From contig CP053157.1 in NCBI GenBank assembly GCA_014607495.2, positions 5,146,001-5,210,000 on the forward strand: a DNA stretch of 64,000 nt, read 5' to 3'. The translations under genes and the position numbers were made by a program. The DNA is from Carposina sasakii (Eukaryota; Arthropoda; Insecta; Lepidoptera; Carposinidae). Positions 1-10,152 of the stretch are shown here, piece by piece; position 1 is the first letter of the stretch; the number at the start of each line of letters is the position of its first letter. Below the pieces are notes generated by a model. That model was not told where the DNA came from. It saw nothing but the letters and a program-made list of their open reading frames with translations, and ran no database searches.

Positions 1-1346
1 AAATAGATGATGCAAGGGTGCCACAAAGGAGAGCAATGTCTTCAGCTAGCTGCTTGCTAAGGGCCTTTGTATGCCGTACTCAAATCTGTGAAAAATCGGA
101 CACTAAGGTCAATAAATCTTCATGCTATATGCATGGTATATACCATCAATACTAGATATATTAGCGTGACAGATTTACGGATGTAACAATTGCGGTTTGT
201 ATTATTCGTTGCAGGGCACATACCTCCTTGGCTAAGTCGTGCTTCATTGGATTGGGATTCGAATGTATCTCTCATATATCTATACATATGTATAAGTTGT
301 ATCTATTATAATTAAATTATATATTTGGACTACTGAAACAAGTTCAGCAGTTATCTATTAAAATTAGATGGATTAAAGAAATTCACTTTAACTGCCTTTT
401 GGTTCGATAGGTAGGTACGTAAAAAGCTGAAATATCTACCTGTAAATGTTAATTACGGTTTTCTTGGGTATTATTAATAGTAATTAATTCGGAAAAAAAA
501 AATCGATTAGTTAGCCACGAAAAATATGAAAAGCTTTAAGTACGTTTTTTATTAAGACAGGCTAGGTAGCCGTCTCAGTTTACTATAAAATAATTGTGAG
601 GAAAGGACGTTCTATTATAATTTAGATTGGAATTGTGGAGACCTACTTATATCTTTATCTATGGTATGATTCGTTTAAAAGTTTTCTTTGACAGCTGAGA
701 AATTCGTGAGAGAAATTATCCAAATATCAACCTGAGATTCTAAATAATAATTTTATTATTGACAGCTCAATAATAATGGTAATAGCCTAGCTTTTTCTTT
801 GTATTTATTAATTTAACTCAAAACGTGAGTTAAATATACTTTTAGTTATGTGTTCATTTTCATAAATTATAATAACTGTAATAAGATAAAGCTCCCAACG
901 TTCCATTACAACTTTTGTTTGCTAATTCAGTTTCACAATTCATATCTCGCTACGAAGAAGAAAAATTCTCGTTGAAACGACGACGACGTCGTCTGGGGAG
1001 TTTCAAACATCAGGTCTTATTTTTAAAATTGTCTGTGCTGAATTAAATTTCTTGGGCATAGAAAGAAAATGTGTGGTACTAAAGGTGTACTGCGTAAAAA
1101 TAAAATAAAAACCGCTTCTGATTGGTATTGGAAGGGGCAATGCATATATTTAATGGGTATAGTTTGAATATCCTCTCTTAAATATACTTCTACTCGTAGG
1201 TATAACTTTTTTATTTTTTTTATTTATTTATCTTTTAAATGGTTATACAAAAAAAACTTAGTTACAATAGCACTTTGAAAAACCAACAAGGTTTGTGTGA
1301 TAGTGCTACACAGTTCACATCGTTATCCCTTTACACATCTAGATCA
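1..1346. other. Non-coding AT-rich stretch
   Basis: I see no exon-like reading frame. It holds A/T runs and a short GC-rich palindrome near 975-990 (ACGACGACGTCGT). The segment 1210-1335 looks like an old repeat tail with TTTATTTATTTAT followed by unique sequence. Confidence 0.5.
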
Positions 1347-1348
1347 TA

Positions 1349-1605
1349 CAGAATGCAACAAAAAGGGTATGTTAAGCGAAAAGCTATGTGAAGAGCCCAC
1401 TGTAGTGAACCTATCCACAAAATTTGAGACTCGAAATCACATGTTAATTTTCTAAGACTATGAAAATTCCTGAGATATTTAAAAATTCTCTATACTATTG
1501 GGAAAAATAACATGTGATTTCGAGTCGCTAATTTTGTGGATAGGTTCACTACAGTGGGCTACTCACATAGCTTTTCGCTTAACATACCCTTTTTGTTACA
1601 TTCTG
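1349..1605. mobile_element. Palindromic TA-flanked MITE, family A, copy 1
   Basis: The two halves are near-perfect reverse complements meeting near 1480, so almost the whole element is a hairpin. TA lies on both sides (1347-1348, 1606-1607), as expected for a Tc1/mariner-type target duplication. The same sequence recurs near 9891, 25517, 28751, 35777 and 38175. It has no coding capacity. Confidence 0.8.
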
Positions 1606-1607
1606 TA

Positions 1608-2499
1608 TATACTTAATTATTACTTATTACACATAATTACATGCGGAATAACTTTTTTTGTAAATCAATAAGTTCATATGCATTATCCAGAGTCATTGGT
1701 GTCATGGGTAGAAGCTAGGGAAATAGTTATATTTAATTAGTTAGTTGTATTGCATATAGGTTTCCATATTGCTAAGAAAATAGGATTTTACTTTGTTTTT
1801 AATGTTTGTTACTAATCTAACCTAAAAATGTATTTAGTCGTTAAAATTGCCAGTAAGGCTAAGCCTTTTGTAATAAAATTACTAACGTCATAGAGGTAGA
1901 AGTAAGAAAGAATTACTCGCTTAAAGTATTACTTTATTAAATAAGTAATTAAAGTAAGACGTAGGTATTGGAATATCAGCAGTGTTCCATAACTATCTCG
2001 GGTGTGATTTTTCTATGTACGTTTGTGTAAGAGTAGCTTTTCTATCTCTCTTGTGTCCTCCGGGTGACACGCATGACATAGCGAAAGTCTGCGAAAGCTT
2101 ACAGTTGGTTGAGAAAGAGTATATGTAATACATTAATTTGTTTAAAACGTTCTAAAGTAAAGTAAATCTTTCCGTATTAAATTAATAAATATTTAGATAC
2201 CTTAATGAATTATAAACAAGCATTAGCATTACATACATAAGCCAATTAAACAATCAAACAAGTGGCTTATTATCTCACTGACGACGGGGATCGCCGCGAA
2301 ACTTTTCTTTCTCGGCTTATGACATGAATCATCTCAAAATCTCGGACTCAATCCAGCACTGTCACATTATCGAGACTTGGCTCGGAGCCAACCACAAACA
2401 AGATCCAATTGATTGTTACTTTGCTATTACACTTATCGTATTTGGTTGTAATAATGACAAATCCTATATCGTTATTTTATGTCTAGGGATTTTCTCGGG
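1608..2499. other. Non-coding AT-rich stretch
   Basis: No supported gene. The 66-codon frame at 2324-2524 has no homology I recognise, no splice context, and its 3' part runs into an interspersed repeat (family R), so I do not call it. Confidence 0.4.
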
Positions 2500-2620
2500 C
2501 AATAAGCTAGCAATTTATCACTGATCATTCTATCTGTCCCCGCTATACCAAACATGACTGTGAGAGCACTTTTATGGTTCTGCAGTTCTGGCTATCGTAT
2601 TTCGAGAATACTTTTTTTTC
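2500..2620 (+). repeat. Interspersed repeat family R, copy 1
   Basis: It shares blocks such as ATAAGCTAGCAATTTATCAC, then a TCTGTCCCCGCTAT block, then CAGTTCTGGCTA, with copies near 23035 (reverse), 23480, 27365, 31040 and 61190. The blocks come in the same order in each copy, so this is one repeat family (a SINE or a LINE 3' end). The class is not clear. Confidence 0.5.
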
Positions 2621-2776
2621 AGCATTTTTTTTTAAATAAATCCATCTGGAAATAGTTAACAAACATTTGTTTTAAAGACACCATATTAATATTTAAAAAT
2701 GTTAGTTTTATAGGTACATTTGTTAATCGAATACCTACATTGCTTGCATAATTTTTTTTTTTTAATTTTTGTTTCC

Positions 2777-3074
2777 CAGGGTTGGTTCCGTAGAAAGAAA
2801 TTATCGTTACGTTACAAAGAATACGAGGTATTAAAATAACAACGTTGTCTTTTTACACCCTGTATACAATAACTACTGGGTGTAAAAAGACAACTTTGTT
2901 CTTTTAATACCTTGTATTCTTTATAACACCACGATCATTTTTTTCTATGGAAGTACCCCTGGGAAACCACGGGCTTCCAAGATATTGAAGTTGTTGGTTC
3001 CATGGAAGAAAATGATCGTAACCTTAGAAAGAATTCGAGGTATTAAAAAAACAACGTTGTCTTTTTACACCCTG
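2777..3074. mobile_element. TA-flanked MITE family C: one half element plus one complete 199 bp copy
   Basis: The complete copy is 2876-3074, flanked by TA at 2874-2875 and 3075-3076. Its inverted ends begin CTGGGTGTAAAAAGACAAC and continue into an AATACC/GGTATT block. Just upstream, 2777-2862 is the right half of another copy, also ending in TA (2863-2864). The halves facing each other make a hairpin around 2868. The internal block with ATGGAAG and CTGGGAA is shared with family B. Confidence 0.7.
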
Positions 3075-3334
3075 TATATACCTACATAATTTGATATAAG
3101 TACATAGATGAAATGAAAATCTACTGAGAATTTTTGTCAAAGAAAAAACTATTTCAATATATTTTATAAAACACACTAGAAGTTAACAAGAAACTTTAAT
3201 ATAAAACCTAGAGTCGAGAATTTTTGCCGAGAAATAAAGTACAACCTAACCAACTGTCTGAAGATTGCGGTGTTAATAATGGTTGGGGTCACATGTCCAT
3301 GGCTGACCGAGGTAAATTGGATGGTATGAGAATA

Positions 3335-3713
3335 CAGGATGTTTTTTGGTTGTTCCAGTTCCCGAATACTACGAAATCTCCACATCATCACGATCATTTT
3401 TCTCCATGGAAATATATCTGGGAAGCGACTGGTTCCCAAGATATTAGGGTCCAAAGTCGAGTATATCTGCGCTTTTTTGCACAAATGCACATAGACGCGT
3501 GTAACAAGATTTTTTCACGAAAAATAATTAAAATCTGGCTTTAAAAAAAAAACTAACACAAACACTGGACACTATAAATTCCGCACTGATCGTAATAAAA
3601 ATGAAATTTAAAAAAATCGTTTCCCAGCATTTTTTTTAGCATAAACCATCTTTATTTGACGTATAGAGTACCTACATACCCTTCGTAAAGGGTGGCAACA
3701 AAAAAACATCCTG
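3335..3713 (+). mobile_element. TA-flanked MITE family B, complete copy 1
   Basis: 379 bp with TA on both sides (3333-3334, 3714-3715). The left end starts CAGGATGTTTTTTGGT, the right end is its imperfect complement (GTGGCAACAAAAAAACATCCTG). A second full copy of the same length lies at 29791-30169. The overlapping open frames on both strands here are read inside this element and are not genes. Confidence 0.8.
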
Positions 3714-3715
3714 TA

Positions 3716-4320
3716 TAGGTAGTACATTGCCTTACGCCTATGTTCCACTGGGGTGGTGACTACAGATGTCTAATATGTGCGTTCCAAGCGTACCTCTACA
3801 ATTTATAGTAATATCAATTAATTATCAAATTCTATGTATTTTCTTACTTATTCTTACTAAACATATCATTGTTCAACATATATCAGTCACAATAAGGTAT
3901 TTAATTCAGGACGGAAATCACAAGCACGGAGTCATTTAATAACATAATAACAAAACCTATGTAAGTAGTTATTATTTAAATTATGTTCCTACATAACACA
4001 AAATTAATGAAGTAGTGTCTCGGTGCTAACCATACTTGTATTATACCTCCCACTCAAATGCGTAATTATATATTAATTATTAGCTCTACATTTTGTCTTA
4101 TGAGGCCGAAAGTTCATCATACCAGAGGTGAGTCTTCACATACTGTGTAGGTACATTAGCACATATTAACGTGATAAATGGGAGGCTATACGTCAAGGCT
4201 TTACAACGCTGTAAACTTGACGCGAACACGGATATTTCGTAAGATGAACAATGAAACAACCCCCCGCTAGTCTAACAATAGCTGAATATGAAAAAATATC
4301 GGCTTGTTTGGCAATAGACA
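3716..4320. other. Non-coding AT-rich stretch
   Basis: Nothing beyond AT-rich single-copy-looking sequence. No open frame with protein-like composition. Confidence 0.4.
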
Positions 4321-4335
4321 GACATTTTTTTCGAA

Positions 4336-4623
4336 ATTATGGGAGCCCCAAGGATGGCTCGAGTAGGTTGATTTGGCCCGGGAGCAGCAGTAGCCTCCCG
4401 GTCGCGGCGTGTGTTGGACGGCTGGATTCTCCCGGGTCACGTCTCTCGGACTAACTTTTCGATCGCACGCACAATGCTCCGCAATCGCATAGCTGCGTTT
4501 GATAGCTTCGGATCGAAGTGGTGAAGTGATTCTGTGTCCAATTGCCTGGATAGTTGAGCTCTTCGTATAAGCTGTCGTTTCGAATCATGCCAACATATGG
4601 CGAGTCGAGATGGATTTTTTACG
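4336..4623 (+). CDS. Possible 5' exon of an unknown gene (tentative)
   Basis: A GC-rich island stands out from AT-rich flanks and ends at a strong donor, ACG|GTAAGT (donor at 4624-4629). An ATG at 4587 opens a frame of 12 codons plus one base up to the donor (MPTYGESRWIFY), so a first exon with a GC-rich 5' leader is possible. The minus strand also has an open frame of 69 codons (4646-4437) that stays open past its TGA, so an old retroelement fragment is the main alternative. I recognise no product and find no partner exon. Confidence 0.25.
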
Positions 4624-4649
4624 GTAAGTTTGTATAAGTTTAACAATCT

Positions 4650-5040
4650 TGAGACAAAGTAGAGTTATTGGCATTATGCTTACATTGTATTTTTGTGGTA
4701 TGTATAGGTATATTCCTACCGTATTGAGATACTAGTAATTAATCTGCAAAGCCCAGGGGTGCTAGGACATAAATATCTACCCTAGATGCAGCAAAGGATA
4801 CATTTAGATACATATAGGTATTTATGCACATGGGGGTAGGTATATTTTTCACACGATTAAAATAAAACATTTGTCGAACATCCACAGAAAATTAACAAGT
4901 TGTTGAATCTGAAAAATATTCCATTGTAATACATCCATCAGTATTTGTAATATTAATTTAAACACCATAATATCCAGTTAAAGAGTAGAAATCGTAATTG
5001 ATACTGAAATCATTCAGTTTCAAAGTGAATATTCACAATT
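4650..5040. other. Non-coding AT-rich stretch
   Basis: No feature seen. It abuts the TTAA target duplication of the Kolobok-like element. Confidence 0.4.
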
Positions 5041-5439
5041 TTAAGGGCCCCTTCTCCCGAAGAATTAGGTATTTAACGCACCGAGTCCGTTTGCACCTGC
5101 TTCGCAAGAGGGAGCCATCGTGATATAAACTTCGGTGCAGTGCGGGTGACGCATGATGACGGGCGAGTACGCCACAGTATAATTAAATAAAAGAAGATAA
5201 ATTCAATAACATAAGATGGGGGATACTAAGTAGACACATTTTATTTGCTATCCTCTGATTGTTTTTAGACGTGATACTGTTTGTTATTGTTAATTATGAT
5301 TGTTATGTTGTACTATTAAAAATTGTAGTAAAAATTATTAATAACAATTTCTTGTATATTATATAATTGCCAAACTCATGAAGAAGGCAATACTTTTTAA
5401 CCCGGTATCCCGGTAGCCCTTTCTCGGAAAATAATGACA

Positions 5440-5445
5440 TTTATT
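5440..5445 (-). promoter_or_regulatory. Probable polyadenylation signal of the transposase gene
   Basis: AATAAA on the minus strand, about 85 bases after the stop codon at 5531 and still inside the element. Confidence 0.5.
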
Positions 5446-5530
5446 TTTTTCTGTAGTCCAAGTGGACGGAGTCGCGGGGATCATATAGTAAAATAATTAA
5501 GAAAAACATGTTTATATAACATTATTTGTA

Positions 5531-8500
5531 TTAAAATTCAATAAAATTTAGTCGACGTGTGCTAGTTCCGGGTTTATTTTTATCGGCCCATGTGTTATGT
5601 CCCAATTTTGTACACGGGTCTACTCGAAGAAAAGGATCAAGGTCAAAGTCCTCAGGGCGCTGTCCTGCGGGCTTGGAGCTAGGACCTGGTTGCAGATCAG
5701 GAATGTGTTTAGGTTTCTCATTTTCTTTATTGTCGATTGATTGACATTCTTTAAGTGTTAAACTTCTTATTGGCATACCACGCGTATGTCTAGGGTTGAC
5801 AATTTCCGGGAGTAAACATTTATAGTAAAACTGTATTAATTTGGACTCCATCTTTGATTTCCAAAATACGTCATCTTTTAAAATTTTTTCTATGTATACT
5901 GGCTCTTTTTCTCCGGCCCAAATAGCAAATAAACACTCCCGGCGTCTTGTCACATGCAGTTGTCCCTGCACTTGGAAAAACCAATTACTGTTTTTATTTA
6001 TTGTTGTTGTAAATGTTTTTTTATTAAATTTTAATATTTGAATTTTATTACATTTAATAGCTTTTTCTAAACCAATTTTTGATGCCGAAAAGGGACATTT
6101 TACTTCAACAACAATGTCATCACCAATAAGCCCATCTGGAGTAGCACCAATGAACGGGTAATCTTTATCTATAAATAGTCCACAGGGCTTAATAGATACA
6201 TTTTCTTGTTGTTGTATTTTCTGTAATGCTTGTTGCTCGTTTTCAATACCATGTGCAATGGCTGCAACATGGGCTAAATTGGTTTTATACAATATATTTT
6301 TTACTAGCGGTGCGGTGTCCTTTTGTACTTGCCTTTTGCAAATAGGACCGAAATTAGAGGCAGTAATTAGGTTTTTTCGGATCTCTAGCCATTCGCTACT
6401 ATCTCTTTGTAATATCGTATTACGCTCAATCGCGTCTCTGTCATCAGTAAGAGTTTCTAAATTTTTAAGAAATTCTTTTTTCGCTACTTCAAGTTCAGAT
6501 TGAGACATATCTGGGTCTAAACTGGCAGGGCCATAATCATGTTGCTTTCGATCTGCCAGTTTCCTAATTTTTTTTACTGGACGTTCTGCGTTGTTCTTTC
6601 TTTTCTGGGCTCTTTCCCTTTTCCTTTCAATAACTTCAGCTAACTTACCAACTAGTTGATTTTTATTTGTAACTGTGTTTAGCACATGCGATATTGCTGA
6701 CTTATCGTTAAACGATATCACCGCAGCGGAACACCTCCCTTGGTAACTACGTTTTAGGGCATAATTTATTCTCTTCCCTCCTATACATTTCGCAATGACA
6801 TTATTAAAACATTCGACAAGGTTCGTATTTACGTTTTCTATTAAACTTCGTGATTTTACAGCCACATACGAAATAATCGAATTTATCCGGAACAGAAATG
6901 TTGAATTTTGAATGATTTTCAATCCGTCACTGTTAACTTTTTCTTTGTCACAGTTGTAATCTTGACACATTCTGTGATCACCGTAAGCATGTGCTACGGA
7001 ATTGATAATATCATTGTGAAGCACAGTTATAGCGTCATCTCTCGGTATTTCTGATTTATTAAGGTGTATAATTGACTTTACTATGGCTTTCCTCATGGAC
7101 ATGATTTTTAGATCCGTCAAAGTTTTTCGGTGTGCCAAAGGATATTTAGTTTCTGAAACCATACTACGCAATTTTTTACATAGATTTCTCAAAATGTGGT
7201 TTCGACATTCTAATTTTTCTACTGTAATATTGTGTTCTTTATATGGATTTGCTTTTAGTACCTTTGCGTATGTCGAGGCATCTCCATCTGCAATCATTCT
7301 CCTATAAATTATGCCATACATCGGGATGGATAATTTAAACCCTTCGGTAACTATTTCGCCTTCCATAGAAGATGACGAACCACTGAAATTTTTAAAACAT
7401 TTATGTTTTTTGGGAGTGGCATTTATGTTTTCTGCGCGAGCGCACATGAGGCAGTATTTATTTTTTACCGCTAGAAAAATAATTTTACCGGTTCTTCTAC
7501 CAATAATTGCAGCAGTCCCAGACGTAGCCTTGTAGTTCGACCCATATGATCTTGCACACCAAGAAGCGTCGACGTAAACATCAATTACTGCTATACCATT
7601 TTTAGTGCGACCTTCTGCGATAGCCAATTCTTTTTCTTCTTCAGCAGCATTTTGCATCGATTCCGCTGCTGTTTTTTCACAGCTTTCGTATACTTTATCC
7701 TGGAGTTTGCTGTAGTAATTTGTAGAAAACACAGGAATATTCATCGCAGAAAAAAGTTCTTCGAATTGCGAGTAGCCAATCCCTGATGCTACAATGCCAG
7801 TCGTAGCCGCGATATTTACATTGACATTAATTGCTGTGTCAGTATCTTCTGATTTTAAAATGCAAATTTGTTTACAAAAGTTACATTCAAACTTAAATAC
7901 TGATAGTAGACCAATCCTTTTTTCACCGATTAGCTGAAAATTTCCCACTTTACAGTCAAATAAGTTGTTGTGACGTGCATTTTCTTGTAATTGACAAAAC
8001 AAGTAATTGAGATCTACGATGCGTCTTCCTGATACTGGTTGGAACTTCTTCTCTTCTTTATTTTCAGCTTCAATGATAAGGGGATAATCTTCAGTTTTTC
8101 TGCAACAATATAATGTCAGTCAAGTACCTAATGAAAGGGATTTATGTAAAATAATCATAATAAGCTTTAAGTAAAAAGAAGCATGTAAACTAAACTTACT
8201 CAGTATTGTCAAATCCGCCAGTCAGGTTAATTGCATCCAGGTCCACAACGGAATGTGATTTACTGCCATGTTCCATTTCTCTGAAAATAATGGACCATTA
8301 TGATATATTCCTAATTTGAAGTTAGAAGAACCTATGGCTGCTTTTGATAGTTTAAAAAAACTAGTAAAATTATGTGACATAGCTTAACATTCTTGTGATT
8401 TACAGGTACATATTATAATTTTTTTTGAGTTAGTAACTTATGATACTGGCTGCGATACTTATGCGAGATTTGAAAAAAATCCCGCGCTTGCAATTGAGTA

Positions 8501-9115
8501 TGCCCTCTAAAATGATCGTGCTCGCTTGTAATTGTTAGTAATCGCCGATTATGTAGAGGACACTAGAGGAGCCATAATAGTGTTTTGTCTGCTTTACGTA
8601 AAATACAGCTTCTAAATTGTATCGAAGACCCAATCAGTATATACCTAGTTGTTAGACTGATAAATGAAATATTCTTACGCGTGTTGCTCATCGGTGATTT
8701 TGTTGGACGTGAAAGTACCTTTCTCGGTGCGAGATCTCAATGCACTGAAATGATAATGTACTGTGTTATTTATTGCGAGCGTAATTGCACCTTTTCACAA
8801 TTTGCCTTTCAATCTCCATCTGACTGTTCTGTCTTTCGTCTCTCTCGCACTCATTTCCTCTCGCTCACTACTTCCATGCATCCATCTCACATGTATAGTG
8901 TATGTATACTTATTTGAGTACTCTGTGGTCATACTGACTTAGCTAGTCTTTGTCAGGTATCTGTTATTCTGATAATGTTTTATTATAAAATGACCTGAAA
9001 TTACATAATATAAGAAGAAAGGTAGGTATGAATAGATTACTTACGAAATATTCCTTCTTAGTTTCTTCACATCCGATTTTTTCTTCTTCGTTATTTTACT
9101 TCTTTTATTTGCCAT
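5531..9115 (-). CDS. Three-exon transposase: Mutator-like core fused to a YqaJ nuclease domain, 906 aa
   Basis: Joining 9115-9045, 8280-8200 and 8099-5531 gives an unbroken 906-codon gene. Both introns have GTAAGT donors and CAG acceptors, and phases match. The long frame has no ATG near 8002; translation should start at 9115, with a basic N-terminus (KITKKKKSDVKK). Residues ~160-365 resemble the Mutator-like transposase domain: VDASW (D228), a nested CxxC...HxC knuckle (C267, C270, H283, C285), SSSMEGE (E297), ADGDAST (D322, D324) and VEKLECRNH. A basic stretch near 540-565 could be a nuclear signal. Residues ~618-788 are a YqaJ-like PD-(D/E)xK nuclease: SSEWLEIRKNLITAS, GATPDGL (D706), VVEVKCP (E716, K718), FFQVQGQLHVTRR. 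The transposase should cut and paste the element; the role of the nuclease domain is unknown. Confidence 0.88.
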
Positions 9116-9890
9116 TTTAGTTAAGCAATTAATACACTAACTAAATTTATCTATTTATTTACACTACTTAAGTTAAAAACTACAAACTAATTTAAATATT
9201 ATAAAACAGTATTTTTTTTGTTATATTGCTGAATAAATATTACGCGCGCATCGACAATCTGGTCACGAGCAAAAGTGGTACGGTCCTACCTCGATGACGT
9301 CCGACTGGACACTGACGCGAAGGGACTCGGTGCGGGTAAAACATTTTTCTCGTTTTTATTTTATTAAAAATTTTGGAGTGTTATTATTATAAATCTAACC
9401 AATCATATCACTGTGAAAACTGATTTGCAATTGAAACGTTAAATTTTTATCAAAATTGCTTCTCCCAAAGTCTTATAGCACTCAAAATGCTTTTAAAATC
9501 GACCTTGCTTCTAATTATTTTTTTATCTAGTAAAATGTTAAATAACTTGTTTCGAACCAAAAAAATCACTAGCTCGAATATAATTCTGTTCTATATATTT
9601 TTTTCCGATTTTTTTAAAGACGATTTCTTTAAAAACAACTGAATCTAAAAACGTAATTTCAGAAGAAGGGGCCCTTAATTGCGCGAGCCAAAAACCTCAA
9701 ATTTCAGAGAATTTATTTGAAATGAAATGTTTTGATGTAGCACGAAAGGCTCAGTAATTTTACTGCTGTTCAAAAACTGAAAACCTTACAGTACTTAAGC
9801 TATTGGATTTTATTTCATAATATTAATTTAATATTAAGGTCTCCTATAAGTATTTCAAGCCAAGTCGAGTAAAAAAGCGGCACAATTATA

Positions 9891-10150
9891 CAGGATGTAA
9901 CAGAAAGGGTATGTTAAGCTAAAAACTATGTAAATAGCCCCCTATAGAGATCCTATTTCCAAAATTTGAGACTCGAAATCACATTTTTATTTTTCAAGAT
10001 TGTATGGACATTCCTGAGTTGTTTCGGAATTCTTCATACTATCTGGAAAAATAAAAATGTGAATTTGAGTCTGAAATTTTGGAAATAGGTTCTCTATAGT
10101 GGGCTATTTACATACCTTTTCGCTTAACATACCCCTTTTGTTACACCCTG
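9891..10150. mobile_element. Palindromic TA-flanked MITE, family A, copy 2
   Basis: Flanked by TA at 9889-9890 and 10151-10152. The halves are inverted copies meeting near 10020, with ends CAGGATGTAACAGAAAGGG and CCCCTTTTGTTACACCCTG. It lies about 200 bp outside the Kolobok-like element. Confidence 0.8.
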
Positions 10151-10152
10151 TA

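Larger units (their letters stand above)
5045..9674 (-). mobile_element. Complete Kolobok-like DNA transposon with TTAA target duplication
   Basis: 4630 bp element. Both flanks carry TTAA (5041-5044 and 9675-9678). The inverted ends agree as GGGCCCCTTCT then mismatches, matching at 15 of the first 17 positions. A second inverted pair lies inside: GCACCGAGTCC at 5078-5088 and its complement at 9323-9333. It contains one spliced transposase gene on the minus strand with no frame damage. TTAA duplications are known for piggyBac and Kolobok. The encoded transposase is not piggyBac, so Kolobok-like is the best fit; the superfamily name is inference. Intact ends, target duplication and gene suggest a fairly young, possibly autonomous copy. 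Confidence 0.85.

Noticed and set aside
3176..3544. Overlapping frames on both strands over 100 codons long
   Set aside because: Both lie mostly in a family B MITE whose other copies do not keep the frames open.
8585..8917. 110-codon plus-strand frame
   Set aside because: It lies in the first intron of the transposase gene on the opposite strand and has no recognisable motif.
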